From NCBI GenBank assembly GCA_022448245.1, contig JAKVCO010000010.1, positions 1-64,000 on the forward strand: 64,000 bases of DNA, in the 5' to 3' direction. The DNA is from Paracoccaceae bacterium. GTDB taxonomy: Bacteria; Pseudomonadota; Alphaproteobacteria; Rhodobacterales; Rhodobacteraceae. The translations under genes were made by a program, and so were the position numbers. The stretch's first letter is position 1, and each line of letters begins with the position of its first letter. The notes under the pieces were generated by a model, which did no database searches, was not told where the DNA came from, and saw nothing but the letters and a program-made list of their open reading frames with translations. This document shows positions 52,540-61,903 of the stretch, piece by piece.

Positions 52540-54219
52540 ATGGCTCATGATGGACAGATGCAAATGACGACGCCAGTTCTGGCTGGCCTTATTGATCTGA
52601 CCCGTGAGGCGCTCGCGCCGGTGGACGATATCACGGACCGCGCCAAGGCCGCTGTGACCGCGATGGTTACCGAGAATGGCCGTGTTTCCGGCGCGCTTGT
52701 GGACGCCCATCAAACCGCTGCCCACGGCTATGCGTGGCTGGCGACATATGCGGAATCCCTGCGTCAGATGCAGGCCTGGGCCGAAAAGCTTGAGGCCGAG
52801 GGCACCTTTGGTGAGATGGAGAAGCTGATCCATCAGATCGCCTTCGGGGAATACCTCTGGCAGATTTTCGGCGGCATGCAGATGAACCAGGGCGAGGTTG
52901 TGCGCCTGCAGGACATCGGCCTGTCCCAAGAAGACCAGCGCGCGCTCATGGCGCCGGCAGTCATGACGCTTTGCAACAGCGGCAACACGCAAGACGCGCG
53001 CCTGCGCCTCGTGGAGCTGATGCAAGAGCAGCAAAATACCATCGTGGGTCGCTCCGGCCTCGAGGAAGAGCTCGAGATGATCCGCGAGCAGTTCCGCCGC
53101 TACTCCCTCGAGAAGGTGGAGCCTCACGCGCACGAATGGCACCTGAAGGATGAGCTCATCCCGATGGAGACCATCGAAGAACTGTCCGAGATGGGGGTTT
53201 TCGGCCTGACGATCCCGGAGGAGCATGGCGGCCTCGGCCTTTCCAAGGCTTCCATGTGCGTCGTTTCAGAAGAGCTCAGCCGCGGCTACATCGGTGTGGG
53301 TTCCCTCGCCACCCGGTCTGAAATCGCGGCTGAGCTCATTTTGTGCGGCGGCACCGATGAGCAGAAGGAAAAGTGGCTGCCGGGCCTCGCCTCGGGTGAG
53401 ATTCTGCCCACGGCTGTTTTCACGGAACCAAACACTGGGTCCGACCTCGGCGCGCTGAAGACTCGGGCCAAGCAGGATGAGAACGGCGACTGGGTGCTGA
53501 ACGGCAACAAGACGTGGATCACCCACGCGGCCCGTACCCATGTGATGACCGTCCTCGCGCGCACAGTGCCCGACACCGATGACTACCGCGGCCTGTCGAT
53601 GTTCCTCGCAGAAAAGACGCCCGGCACGGACGAAGAGCCTTGGCAGGACGAGGGCATCTCCGGTGGTGAGATCGAAGTGCTCGGCTACCGCGGCATGAAA
53701 GAATACACGCTCAACTTCGACGACTTCAAAGTGAAGGGTGAGAACCTTCTGGGCGGCGAAGAAGGCAAGGGCTTTAAGCAGCTCATGGAAACCTTCGAGA
53801 GCGCGCGCATCCAAACGGCCGCCCGTGCTGTAGGCGTGGCTCAGTCCGCGCTCGATGAAGGCATGAAATACGCGCTCGACCGTCAGGCCTTCGGTAAGTC
53901 GCTCGTGAACTTCCCACGCGTGGCCTCCAAGCTCGCCATGATGGCGGTGGAGATCATGGTGGCGCGTCAGTTGACCTACTTCTCGGCGGTCGAGAAGGAC
54001 GAAGGCCGCCGTTGCGACCTTGAGGCCGGCATGGCCAAGCTGCTCGGCGCCCGCGTGGCCTGGGCCGCAGCTGACAATGCGCTGCAGATCCACGGCGGCA
54101 ACGGCTTTGCACTGGAATACAAGATCAGCCGGATCCTGTGCGACGCGCGTATCCTCAACATCTTTGAGGGCGCCGCCGAGATCCAAGCACAGGTCATCGC
54201 GCGCCGTCTGCTGGCCTAA
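52540..54219 (+). CDS. mcd: Acyl-CoA dehydrogenase with N-terminal extension, probable methylsuccinyl-CoA dehydrogenase
   Basis: A 559-aa ACAD-fold flavoprotein. Residues 1-150 form an extra all-helical domain not found in ordinary acyl-CoA dehydrogenases (about 380-390 aa). The dehydrogenase core follows: FGLTIPEEHGGLGLSKASMCVVSEEL, TEPNTGSDLGALKTRA, WITHAARTHVM, QTAARAVGVAQSALDEGMKYALDRQAFGK, and the catalytic Glu in LNIFEGAAEIQAQVIARRLL. This architecture is that of Mcd, which forms mesaconyl-C1-CoA in the ethylmalonyl-CoA pathway of Rhodobacter. ETF (etfBA at 39806) would take its electrons. ATG 52540 has GGGAGAGTACGA upstream. Confidence 0.8.
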   Translation: MAHDGQMQMTTPVLAGLIDLTREALAPVDDITDRAKAAVTAMVTENGRVSGALVDAHQTAAHGYAWLATYAESLRQMQAWAEKLEAEGTFGEMEKLIHQIAFGEYLWQIFGGMQMNQGEVVRLQDIGLSQEDQRALMAPAVMTLCNSGNTQDARLRLVELMQEQQNTIVGRSGLEEELEMIREQFRRYSLEKVEPHAHEWHLKDELIPMETIEELSEMGVFGLTIPEEHGGLGLSKASMCVVSEELSRGYIGVGSLATRSEIAAELILCGGTDEQKEKWLPGLASGEILPTAVFTEPNTGSDLGALKTRAKQDENGDWVLNGNKTWITHAARTHVMTVLARTVPDTDDYRGLSMFLAEKTPGTDEEPWQDEGISGGEIEVLGYRGMKEYTLNFDDFKVKGENLLGGEEGKGFKQLMETFESARIQTAARAVGVAQSALDEGMKYALDRQAFGKSLVNFPRVASKLAMMAVEIMVARQLTYFSAVEKDEGRRCDLEAGMAKLLGARVAWAAADNALQIHGGNGFALEYKISRILCDARILNIFEGAAEIQAQVIARRLLA

Positions 54220-54224
54220 AACTC

Positions 54225-54246
54225 CCGGACCCTACTCAGGGTCCGG
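54225..54246 (+). terminator. Hairpin terminator after the Mcd-like gene
   Basis: CCGGACCCT (54225-54233), loop ACTC, AGGGTCCGG (54238-54246), a perfect 9-bp stem 5 nt after the stop. No U-tract follows (TCGCCCCC), so termination is inferred from the stem and position. Confidence 0.5.
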
Positions 54247-54308
54247 TCGCCCCCACTTCACCGCGCGGCCCCATGGGGTTAGTGTCGCGGCAAAAGAGGA
54301 GGCAGAGC

Positions 54309-54935
54309 ATGGCATCCCAAGGCCCCTGGGCAGCTACCGGATTTGCGGCTGGCACGTTCGTGCAAACGGCGCGTGGCTTGCGCCCAATCGAGCGCCTCGT
54401 GCCCGGCGAAGATGAGCTGGAGTTCCACGATGGCACGACCGGTCCGCTTCTGCACCTTTGGCAAGCAACCTTTAGCGCTGAGGATCTGTCGGCGGATGAG
54501 GCGCTGAGGCCCGTCACGATCCCGGCCTTGTCGCTAGGCGGCACGGTCCCCTCGCGTCCCCTCGTCGCGGCGCGATCCGCCCGGCTCCATGCGCAGGGGC
54601 GCCTGGTGAACCGCGTAACGGAGACGCCGGAGGTGCTTCTCCCTGTGTCGTCGCTCCTAAGCGGTGAGGCCGAAGTCACCCAGCCCATGGGCGAACTCAC
54701 CTACTACCACTTGGTGACCGACAAGCATCAGGTTCTCCGCGTCGAAGGTCTGATGTGCGAAACGCTGTACCTGGGTGAAGGTGCCGATGCTGAGCTGCGC
54801 AGCGCTGTTGAAGCCCAGACCGGGCCGCTTTCCCACAAGGCGATCCTGCCCCGTATCGACCTTGAGACAGCCGCGCGGCTGACGGCGAAGCTCGCCAAGA
54901 AAAAGCGTGCTCCGGTAGAGGAAGACACCGCGTGA
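54309..54935 (+). CDS. Hint-domain-like protein
   Basis: A 208-aa protein with the N-terminal pattern of a bacterial hedgehog/intein (Hint) domain: AGTFVQTARGLRPIERLVPGED (about 16-37, usually C-F-x-x-G-T-x-I-x-T-x-x-G-x-x-x-V-E). The His-rich block YYHLVTDKHQVLRVEGLMCETLYLG comes later. The splicing Cys at the domain start is replaced (GFAAGT for CFxxGT), so autocatalysis is not expected. No signal peptide. ATG 54309 has AGAGGAGGCAGAGC upstream. Roseobacters carry many such proteins of unknown role. Its stop overlaps the META gene start. Confidence 0.72.
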   Translation: MASQGPWAATGFAAGTFVQTARGLRPIERLVPGEDELEFHDGTTGPLLHLWQATFSAEDLSADEALRPVTIPALSLGGTVPSRPLVAARSARLHAQGRLVNRVTETPEVLLPVSSLLSGEAEVTQPMGELTYYHLVTDKHQVLRVEGLMCETLYLGEGADAELRSAVEAQTGPLSHKAILPRIDLETAARLTAKLAKKKRAPVEEDTA

Positions 54936-55321
54936 TCCGGGCTGCTCTTTTGGCCATTGTCGGAGGCTGCGCCGCTGACGAGACGATCTCAGGCTACCTC
55001 GACACGGGCACCACTTGGCAGCTGACCGAGATGAACGGCGCGACTTTCAAGGCCACCGCCACGATCCAGTTCCCGGAGGAAGGTTCGGTCACCGGCAAGT
55101 CGCCATGCAACCGCTACACCGCCGCGCAGGCCGCGCCTTACCCGTGGATCGACATTGGCCCCATCGCGGCCACGAAGCTCGCCTGCCCAGCACTTGAGGC
55201 CGAAGGCACCTTTTTCGCCGCGCTCGAGGCGATGACGATTGCCGAGGTCTCAGGCCCTGTTTTGATCATGAACGGTGAGAATGGTGAAGAAATGATCTTC
55301 GCGGCGCTACCGAGCGAGTAG
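54932..55321 (+). CDS. META-domain lipoprotein
   Basis: A 129-aa protein starting at GTG 54932 (overlapping the previous stop, GTGA). A short hydrophobic N-terminus ([11 protein letters not shown]) contains a lipobox-like VGGC. The META (HslJ-like) domain follows: [38 protein letters not shown], with Cys pairing to the later [10 protein letters not shown]. HslJ relatives are linked to stress tolerance; the function here is unknown. Its last 15 nt overlap recO, which runs the other way. Confidence 0.75.
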   Translation: MIRAALLAIVGGCAADETISGYLDTGTTWQLTEMNGATFKATATIQFPEEGSVTGKSPCNRYTAAQAAPYPWIDIGPIAATKLACPALEAEGTFFAALEAMTIAEVSGPVLIMNGENGEEMIFAALPSE

Positions 55322-56017
55322 ATCCCGCAAGCGGCGCCGCGCATCCGGCGCCTCGCGGTCTCCCAGAGCTTTGGCCATAAAAAACCCCGTGGTCTCGAGG
55401 CCCTCGGATATCTCGCTGTCAGGCCCCTCCTGACCGGGCAGCAACGCCTTTGGCATTGGCAAAAGCTTCGAGGCCCATTCGCCTGCACCTTTCTCAGACA
55501 CCGCGCGACCGGATTTCGGGGACACATAGACAAGCCCCTCCGTCGCGCCGGTTACCGCGCAGGTGCTCAAGTCTAAACCGTAGCCGAGCGTCTCAAGCAG
55601 CGAGAGCTCCCACCGCAGATACGCCAGCGGCCATGCGTCGGTGGCCGCCATCAGATCAAAGAGCTGCGTCGTATCCTGATAAAGGTCAGGCGCTTCTTCC
55701 CGTTCGGGTAAAAGGCGCGAGAGGAGACCGCATACAGACTGCAATCCGAGAAGAGCCCGACGGTCCGACATCAGTGTCGCGGCGCGGCTACGGATCGGCT
55801 CAACTGTGTAGCTGCCCAGATGATCTTCAAGGCGAGCCTTCCACGTCACATCAAGCTGGGCGCCGGGCTGAAGGTGCGGCGCCATCTTGCGGGACGCGCC
55901 GCCGCGCACCACGCCCGCGGTGCGGCCGTGGGTGGCGGTCAGCACTTCAATGATAGCCGACCCCTCTCCATGGGGCCGCGCGACGAGCAAGACGCCTTCA
56001 TCACGCCACTCGATCAT
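55307..56017 (-). CDS. recO: DNA repair protein RecO
   Basis: A 236-aa recombination mediator that loads RecA on SSB-coated DNA with RecR. It opens with the OB-fold N-terminus ([40 protein letters not shown]), then has the helical middle and RecO C-terminus ([22 protein letters not shown], a degenerate zinc-finger region: one Cys only). It is the last gene of the rel-...-era-recO operon and overlaps the DUF1491 stop by 4 nt. Confidence 0.94.
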   Translation of the reverse strand: MIEWRDEGVLLVARPHGEGSAIIEVLTATHGRTAGVVRGGASRKMAPHLQPGAQLDVTWKARLEDHLGSYTVEPIRSRAATLMSDRRALLGLQSVCGLLSRLLPEREEAPDLYQDTTQLFDLMAATDAWPLAYLRWELSLLETLGYGLDLSTCAVTGATEGLVYVSPKSGRAVSEKGAGEWASKLLPMPKALLPGQEGPDSEISEGLETTGFFMAKALGDREAPDARRRLRDLLAR

Positions 56018-56343
56018 TCAGACAGCCCCGGTTCATCAAGCAGGTGGCGCCCGTGCCGGTCCTCAATCTCGATGATCCAGAGGTCGGGGTCGAACTCGCG
56101 CTGCTTGGAGAGCGTTGCATCCACATCTGCCTCTTGGCCGGAGGCAAGCTCCATCCATCGGCGGTCGCCGGTCATCAGATCAAAGCTGCGCTGGTAGCAA
56201 ACGGCGAGGCCATCAAGCGTGCAGAGCTTCACCAGAACTGCACCCGCCGTGCTGTCGCCGCGCTTGGTGACAAACGCTGGGATCGCCTCAAGGTTCAGCC
56301 GGTGCAAATAGGCCGCGACCCATATCTCCGACGTGAGTCTCAA
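56014..56343 (-). CDS. DUF1491 family protein
   Basis: A 109-aa protein found between era and recO in Rhodobacterales. It begins [40 protein letters not shown] and ends [22 protein letters not shown], which matches DUF1491 as I know it. No catalytic motif is visible. It is cytoplasmic and probably a small adaptor. It overlaps recO (ATGA) and its start overlaps the era stop (ATGA, 56340-56343). Confidence 0.85.
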   Translation of the reverse strand: MRLTSEIWVAAYLHRLNLEAIPAFVTKRGDSTAGAVLVKLCTLDGLAVCYQRSFDLMTGDRRWMELASGQEADVDATLSKQREFDPDLWIIEIEDRHGRHLLDEPGLSE

Positions 56344-57257
56344 TCGCCGTCCTTAAAGTCGAGGCCCATCTCGGAGTAGCGCTCCCGCTCCTCCAGCCAG
56401 CCGGGCCTCACTTTGACCTGCAGGAAGAGGTGGCACTTGCGACCCAGAAACTCCTCAAGCTCCGCCCGGGCGGCTTGGGAGACGGCTTTCACAGTCTCGC
56501 CCTTCTTGCCCAGCACGATCCCTTTGTGACCGTCTCGGGCCACGTAGATCACCTGGTCGATGCGGGCCGAGCCGTCCTTGCGTTCTTCCCACGCCTCGGT
56601 CTCCACCGTCAGCTGGTAGGGCAGCTCCTGATGAAGGCGCAGCGTCAGCTTCTCGCGCGTCATCTCCGAGGCGATCATGCGCATGGGCAGATCGGCAATC
56701 TGATCCTCTGGATAGAGCCACGGGCTTTCCGGCATCTGCCGTGCGAGCCACGCTTTCAAATCCGCGCAGCCATGGCCGCGCTCGGCGGAGATCATGAACG
56801 TCTCTTCAAAATCGCGAAGCTCGTTGAGTTCTTCGGTCAACGCGAGGAGCGCAGGCGCCTCCACCCGGTCAATCTTGTTGATGGCGAGAGCCAGGCGCAC
56901 TGGCTTGTCTTCCAAAGCCTCGATGATCTCGCGCACGCCGCGGGTCACGCCGCGATGCGCCTCGATCAGGAGGACCGTCACATCCGCATCAGCGGCCCCG
57001 CCCCACGCTGCGGTGACCATCGCGCGATCCAGTCGGCGGCGCGGGCGGAAGATACCGGGCGTATCGACAAAGACGATCTGGGCCGAGCCCTCAAGCGCCA
57101 CGCCACGGATACGGGCACGCGTCGTCTGCACCTTGTGCGTCACGATCGAGACCTTCGCCCCGACCATCCAGTTCAGCAGAGTCGACTTACCGGCATTCGG
57201 CTCCCCGATCAGGGCAACAAAGCCTGCGCGCGTTTCTTCGCTGTTCGTCATCGACAC
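56340..57257 (-). CDS. era: GTPase Era
   Basis: A 305-aa GTPase for 16S rRNA maturation. G1 GEPNAGKSTLLN (about 18-29), G2 switch I, G3 DTPGI (FVDTPGIFRPR), G4 NKID (LAINKIDR) and the C-terminal KH domain (EGVI-type KGIVLGKKGETVKAVSQAARAELEEFLGRKCHLFLQVKVRPGW) are all present. It follows the broken GNAT gene (41-nt gap) in the rnc operon and overlaps DUF1491. Confidence 0.97.
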   Translation of the reverse strand: MSMTNSEETRAGFVALIGEPNAGKSTLLNWMVGAKVSIVTHKVQTTRARIRGVALEGSAQIVFVDTPGIFRPRRRLDRAMVTAAWGGAADADVTVLLIEAHRGVTRGVREIIEALEDKPVRLALAINKIDRVEAPALLALTEELNELRDFEETFMISAERGHGCADLKAWLARQMPESPWLYPEDQIADLPMRMIASEMTREKLTLRLHQELPYQLTVETEAWEERKDGSARIDQVIYVARDGHKGIVLGKKGETVKAVSQAARAELEEFLGRKCHLFLQVKVRPGWLEERERYSEMGLDFKDGD

Positions 57258-57298
57258 GTCTCCATTGGGACCGCGCTCTTATCCTAAGCGGCGAGACC

Positions 57299-57820
57299 TT
57301 ACAATCTAAGGCCGTGGGCGCTCATTATCCCGCTTCCTGCAGCGCGCCAGCAAAAAACGATCTCGCCGGAGGCCGGCGGGCCGTTCAGGACGTGGCGCAT
57401 GGTGAAGCGGGTGGGGGTAGTCAGATAGCTGACCTCCCCACTCTCGAAACCGAAACGGGGGTAGTAGGTATCCGCGCCGGTGAGGACGACACCCGCCGCG
57501 CCGCGTTCCCGTGCCCAATCAAGTGACGCGCGGATCATCGCCCCGCCAATGCCCTGATGATACCGTGCTGGCGTGACCGCGATGGGACCGAGGCCAATCC
57601 AGCCTTCTGAGCCACCCACGGAGGCCTCAGACAATGTCACTTGGCCCACGACCTCGCCGTCGATCTCGGCCACGAGGGAAAGGAGGATATCGCCATCCTC
57701 GCGCATCTGGTCGAGCACCGCGCCTTAGGTACTGTCTGAGAAGGTGGTGGTGGCGAAAGCCACATCGGTCAGCGCTCGGATCGCAGGGATGTCGTCCGCT
57801 GTCTCCGGTCGCAGCTTCAT
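57299..57820 (-). pseudogene. GNAT acetyltransferase broken by an ochre codon
   Basis: ATG 57820 overlaps the rnc stop (ATGA). The frame reads [22 protein letters not shown] and ATTTFSDST, then TAA (57727-57725) as codon 32, then GAVLDQMREDGDILLSLVAE and the whole YhbS-like GNAT domain (GLGPIAVTPARYHQGIGGAMIRASLDW, VVLTGADTYYPRFGFE) to 57299. Many relatives have Glu at this position (GTEGA), so a single G-to-T change (GAA to TAA) explains it. An internal ATG at 57703 could start a shortened protein, but it lacks the N-terminal strand and helix that shape the acetyl-CoA pocket. Confidence 0.82.
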
Positions 57821-58497
57821 CCCGACACTTTCTCCATCAGCGCCTTGGCAGCCGCTTGTTCGGCCTGACGCTTCGATCCCGCTTTGGCCTTGGCGGAGGA
57901 GCCGTCTTTTAGCTGCGCCTCAATCGTGAACTCAGGTGCGTGATCGGGGCCGGAGCGCGCCGTTTCCACATAGCGCGGCGGCGGCATCTTGCGGGCCTGA
58001 GCCCATTCTTGCAGCGCGGTCTTCGCATCGCGTGCGTCTTCTTTCACCTCGGTGATCCGGTCACCCCAAAGGCGCAGGATCATCGCGCGGGCAGCCTCCA
58101 TACCGCCGTCACGGTAGACGGCAGCGATCACCGCCTCCATCCCGTCACCCAGAAGGGCATCCTTCTTGCGCCCGCCTGAAAGCATCTCGGACCGACCCAG
58201 CTTCAGCACGTCGCCCAGCCCAACCATGCGCGCGATTTCGGCGCAGGTCTCTTTCCGGACGAGCGAATTGAAGCGGGGGGCAAGCTGGCCCTCTGAGGCC
58301 GCGCCATCGGCATCGAGAAGCGCTTCAGCCATGACAAGGCCAAGCACCCGGTCGCCCAGAAACTCGAGCCGCTCATTGTCGGAGCGTGTCGCGGACGACA
58401 GCGACGCATGTGTCAGCGCAGTGATCAAAAGCTCAGGCCGGGAAAATTCATGCCCGATGCTGCCCTGAAAAGCGCTTATCTCGGCAGAGAGTTTCAT
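57817..58497 (-). CDS. rnc: Ribonuclease III
   Basis: A 226-aa double-strand-specific RNase for rRNA and mRNA processing. The signature RNase III motif is [21 protein letters not shown] (about 40-60) with the catalytic Glu/Asp. The second metal acid lies in [17 protein letters not shown], and the C-terminal dsRBD includes [20 protein letters not shown] and [19 protein letters not shown]. It overlaps lepB copy 2 upstream (ATGA 58494-58497) and the GNAT start downstream. Confidence 0.97.
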   Translation of the reverse strand: MKLSAEISAFQGSIGHEFSRPELLITALTHASLSSATRSDNERLEFLGDRVLGLVMAEALLDADGAASEGQLAPRFNSLVRKETCAEIARMVGLGDVLKLGRSEMLSGGRKKDALLGDGMEAVIAAVYRDGGMEAARAMILRLWGDRITEVKEDARDAKTALQEWAQARKMPPPRYVETARSGPDHAPEFTIEAQLKDGSSAKAKAGSKRQAEQAAAKALMEKVSG

Positions 58498-59147
58498 CGG
58501 CCAATCTCTAGAACGTAAACGACTTTGCCGATGAGGTTTTCGATGGGCACCTGCCCGACACCACCCACGGCAGTCGGCAACCTGCTATCCGCGGAATTGT
58601 CCCGATTATCTCCCAGCACAAAGAAATGGCCATCATCGACTGTAAATTTCGGCGTCGTATCGAACATGGCGCCCTTTGCGATGCTGAGAACGCGATAAGA
58701 TGCCCCGCTGGGCAACGTCTCAAGCATCTGTATCTTCACACATTCGCCTTGTTCTACGACCGGTCCATTCGCGCAGCGCGGATATAGTCGCGCACGTCCT
58801 TGGGGCTGGAACACTTCGACGTAGGGCTCGACTTCTTCAACTGAAGCTTCTTGGCCATTAATAATCAGCGCCCCGTCCAAAAGTTGCACTGTATCACCTG
58901 GAAGGCCGATCAGTCGTTTGACGAACGTCTGTCCATGGCCTGGATGTCGAAATACAACGATTTCGCCTCGTTCAGGTAATTCTGCTCCGATGCTGACAAG
59001 GGCATAATCGTTGATCTCCAACGATGGCTTCATGCTTCCACTAGGAATTCCGTAGGGTGCAAAGTTCAAACGAGCGATCAGAAGGCCCGCACCGACAAAA
59101 AGCGCAAGCGCGATCAACGCGCCATAGAAAAAGCGCGAGCGGGTCAC
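58494..59147 (-). CDS. lepB: Signal peptidase I, second tandem copy
   Basis: A 217-aa type I leader peptidase. One TM ([20 protein letters not shown]), nucleophile Ser in [15 protein letters not shown], catalytic Lys in [16 protein letters not shown], and box [21 protein letters not shown] 59147 overlaps the stop of copy 1 (GTGA). By eye this gene is only about 50-55% GC over most of its length, against 60-70% for its neighbours. It has only one TM and lacks the cytoplasmic lead of copy 1. Copy 1 is the likely housekeeping enzyme; this one may handle a subset of substrates. Confidence 0.92.
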   Translation of the reverse strand: MTRSRFFYGALIALALFVGAGLLIARLNFAPYGIPSGSMKPSLEINDYALVSIGAELPERGEIVVFRHPGHGQTFVKRLIGLPGDTVQLLDGALIINGQEASVEEVEPYVEVFQPQGRARLYPRCANGPVVEQGECVKIQMLETLPSGASYRVLSIAKGAMFDTTPKFTVDDGHFFVLGDNRDNSADSRLPTAVGGVGQVPIENLIGKVVYVLEIGR

Positions 59148-59983
59148 TCGATCTTCTTGAAGTAGCGATCTGAGCGCCACGTCCAGAACCACAGGATCGA
59201 CCGGCCCGCGGAGGAGAACATGATGCGGTCCGCGCGGCCCACGATGTCTTCCAGCGGGACCTGACCGACACCGCCCACAGCCTGCGGGAAGCGGGAATCG
59301 GTGGAGTTATCGCGGTTGTCGCCCAGGAAGAAGAAGTGGCCGGGCTTCACGGTGAAGACTGGCGTGTTGTCAGCGGCCTGCTGGCCGATGTTGAGCACGC
59401 GGTAGCTTTTGCCGTTAGGCAGGGTTTCCTGCGCGGCTTCCTTTACGCATTCAGCGCCGATGCCACGGGTGCCGTTCGCGCAGCGTGGGAACTGCCGTTG
59501 CGGGCCTTGTTCGTCGTAGATCTCAACGAAGGCCTCAGCCTCGACACGATCAACCGGCTGGCCGTTCAGGATGAGAACGCCGCCCCGCAACTGAACCGTG
59601 TCACCCGGCAGGCCAACGAGGCGCTTGATGAAGTCGCGGCCCGTCACCGGGTGGCGGAAGACGACGACATCGCCGCGCTCCGGTTCACCGCCAAAGAGAC
59701 GGTTCTCAGAGCCTTTGAAGACGCCGCAAAAATCCTCGGCATCCACGTCAATGCCGATCTGTGGGATCAGGATCGTGGGGCAGGACGCGTAGCTGTAGCC
59801 ATAGGCCATCTTGTTGACGAACAGGAAATCGCCAATCAGCAGCGTGTCTTTCATGGAGCCCGAGGGGATCCAGAATGGCTGGAAAAAGAGCGTGCGGAAG
59901 ATACCCGCAATCAAGAGCGCGTATACGATCGTCTTGATGGTCTCGATGATCGGGTTGCCCTTGTCTTCGGCTGCCTCGGCCAT
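59144..59983 (-). CDS. lepB: Signal peptidase I, first copy
   Basis: A 279-aa leader peptidase that removes Sec/Tat signal peptides. Its helix IIETIKTIVYALLIAGIFRTLFF anchors it. Active-site Ser is in FWIPSGSMKDTLLIGDFLFV, Lys in [16 protein letters not shown], and box E in [17 protein letters not shown]. An insertion after the first box (YGYSYASCPTILIPQIGIDVDAEDF) is typical of alphaproteobacterial LepB. ATG 59983 has AGGAGCAGAC upstream; the frame further upstream is not coding. It is the first of two tandem lepB genes in the acpS-rnc operon. Confidence 0.97.
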   Translation of the reverse strand: MAEAAEDKGNPIIETIKTIVYALLIAGIFRTLFFQPFWIPSGSMKDTLLIGDFLFVNKMAYGYSYASCPTILIPQIGIDVDAEDFCGVFKGSENRLFGGEPERGDVVVFRHPVTGRDFIKRLVGLPGDTVQLRGGVLILNGQPVDRVEAEAFVEIYDEQGPQRQFPRCANGTRGIGAECVKEAAQETLPNGKSYRVLNIGQQAADNTPVFTVKPGHFFFLGDNRDNSTDSRFPQAVGGVGQVPLEDIVGRADRIMFSSAGRSILWFWTWRSDRYFKKIE

Positions 59984-60053
59984 GTCTGCTCCTATCTGCG
60001 TTCTGCCCGCCCTACTGCTTTGTGCGCTGCCCCAAGTCAAGCGCGCCGCCCGG

Positions 60054-60455
60054 CTAACCAAGCGGCCTTGCCTCGATGACGACAAATGCCTGCGCCCAGG
60101 GGTGATCATCGGTGAGCGTGACGTGGATGATGGCCTCGTGGCCCGCAGGGGTCATGTCCTTCAAGCGCTTTGCGGCCCAACCCGTGACATGCATCACCGG
60201 CTGACCGGACGATAGATTCGTGACCGCCATATCCTTCCAAGAGATACCCATGCGCAGGCCTGTGCCCAGCGCCTTGGAACAGGCCTCCTTTGCGGCCCAG
60301 CGCTTAGCGTAGGTGCCCGGCGTGTCGGCGCGGCGCTCGGCCTTGCGCTGCTCGGTGTCTGTAAAGACACGGGTGCGGAACCGGTCGCCAAACCGCTCCA
60401 GCGTTTTTTCGATGCGTTCGATGTTGGCGAGGTCAGTACCGATGCCGAGGATCAT
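60054..60455 (-). CDS. acpS: Holo-[acyl-carrier-protein] synthase
   Basis: A 133-aa enzyme that transfers 4'-phosphopantetheine from CoA to [19 protein letters not shown] (Asp metal ligand) and [20 protein letters not shown] (Glu/Lys motif) are complete. ATG 60455 overlaps the stop of the upstream hydrolase/membrane gene (ATGA). Standard length. It lies 70 nt ahead of the lepB copy 1 start. Confidence 0.96.
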   Translation of the reverse strand: MILGIGTDLANIERIEKTLERFGDRFRTRVFTDTEQRKAERRADTPGTYAKRWAAKEACSKALGTGLRMGISWKDMAVTNLSSGQPVMHVTGWAAKRLKDMTPAGHEAIIHVTLTDDHPWAQAFVVIEARPLG

Positions 60456-61903
60456 ATCGTGGCCTGAAATAGTGGGAAGGTTACGCCGAGGGACCACGCA
60501 AGGATTACACCAAGTGCAATGCCGGGCGCGAGGGCCCCGGTACGCGTGGCGGTCCAGCGGCCCATGAGCCCGAAAATAAGAAAGAAGAGCAGGATCACCG
60601 GCGCAATGAGCGCGAGGAAGAAGAGGCCTTCGAAATCGAGCACGATCGCGAAGGCGAGCGAAGCGAAGAACGCCGCCCGATAGGTGATGCGCCGCCACAG
60701 GGGCGCGCGGCCACCTTCGGTCACAAGCGCATCCGCGGCCATGAAGGGCACCGCGCCCAGCGCCAGTGCTGCAAGGATCAGCGCGCGTTCAGCGTTGGGC
60801 AAGAAGTTCGCGGCATAGGCGTTGATGGCAAGGCCGAAGACCGCAATCCCCCAGAGCGTCAGCGCCGCAACGCCCGCCCAGGCAATCCGCCCGAACGGCA
60901 CGCGGAAATAGCCGATGACATAGAGCTGCAGGAGCCCCGCAAACCCCAGATGCATGGCGAGGTAGTCGGCCACGAGGACAGGCAGCAGCTGAAGCTCCAC
61001 CCAGAACACAGCCATGGGCGTAATGAGGGCGATGCCGGTGCACCACCAGAACGCCTTGCGCGGCACCTCGCCGGACTGCGGCGCCTCAGGCATGAGGCGC
61101 GAAATCGGCCACCACAGCACCATGAGCGCCCCGAGCAAGAGGAGCACCCAGTACCCGATCGTGGCAAGCGCAGGCTCTCTTTCCGGCACGCCATGCGCGC
61201 GGTCGAGCCAAAGCACCGACTCGCGCAGAGTGTAGGGCGAATAAAGGATGCCAACATGTTCGACCCGCGGAGCAACAAGCGCCATGCGGCTGCCGACGAT
61301 CTCTCCCTCAATGGCCTTTGGGTCGATCTGCTGGATGGCGTCGCGGCCAAAATCGATCAACCGCGCCTCCCACTCTCCCGCGATGAGGAGGAGGTCTTCC
61401 GGGTGATCGGCCGTCACCGCCTCTGAGAAGGCGGAAAGGGCGACGATGGGGCCTGCGGGGCGTTCCGCGGCGGCGCGCACAAGGATGTCGGTGGCCATGG
61501 AATGACCTAGCAGCGCGGGTTCAGGCCCCGCGAACTCCATCACGCGCACAAGCTCTTCGGTCAGCAAGCGAGTTGTGCCGCCGATGTCGGTCACGTCGCC
61601 CGACATCGGCACGGGGTTCAGACCATGGCCCTCAAGGTCATAGCTCGCCACGTCATATCCGTTCGCAGCCAGCGTCCAGCTCAGCGCGTTCATCAGCGGG
61701 CGCGATCCAGCAAAACCGTGAGCCACGACAACAGGGCCTCTGCCCTCGGGCGTGATGTAGCGGGTGACAGGTGTCTGACCCACCCAGGCGTTCTCCACCT
61801 CAACGTCGGGGCGCTTGCTTTCAATCTGCCAAAGCGAAAGGGCGGCCAGCAACAGGCCAAGCGCGAGGACGGCGAACCGGATCGTTGACGCTTTGTCGTT
61901 CAC
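60452..61903 (-). CDS. Alpha/beta hydrolase fused to a polytopic membrane domain
   Basis: A 483-aa protein. An N-terminal TM ([16 protein letters not shown]), then an alpha/beta-hydrolase core of about 200 residues with [16 protein letters not shown] (oxyanion strand/HG), the nucleophile elbow [11 protein letters not shown] (GHSMA in place of GxSxG), and a later Asp/His region (HVGILYSP). From about residue 265 the remainder is hydrophobic, with about eight TM helices. GTG 61903 overlaps the upstream stop (GTGA). It is conserved in position with pdxJ/acpS in Rhodobacterales, to my knowledge, but its function is not known. The long upstream frame to 62110 is not coding. Confidence 0.82.
   Translation of the reverse strand: MNDKASTIRFAVLALGLLLAALSLWQIESKRPDVEVENAWVGQTPVTRYITPEGRGPVVVAHGFAGSRPLMNALSWTLAANGYDVASYDLEGHGLNPVPMSGDVTDIGGTTRLLTEELVRVMEFAGPEPALLGHSMATDILVRAAAERPAGPIVALSAFSEAVTADHPEDLLLIAGEWEARLIDFGRDAIQQIDPKAIEGEIVGSRMALVAPRVEHVGILYSPYTLRESVLWLDRAHGVPEREPALATIGYWVLLLLGALMVLWWPISRLMPEAPQSGEVPRKAFWWCTGIALITPMAVFWVELQLLPVLVADYLAMHLGFAGLLQLYVIGYFRVPFGRIAWAGVAALTLWGIAVFGLAINAYAANFLPNAERALILAALALGAVPFMAADALVTEGGRAPLWRRITYRAAFFASLAFAIVLDFEGLFFLALIAPVILLFFLIFGLMGRWTATRTGALAPGIALGVILAWSLGVTFPLFQATI

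Noticed and set aside
60456-60698. Longer acpS reading upstream of 60455
   Set aside because: It overlaps the hydrolase/membrane gene; the ATG at 60455 gives the standard AcpS N-terminus.
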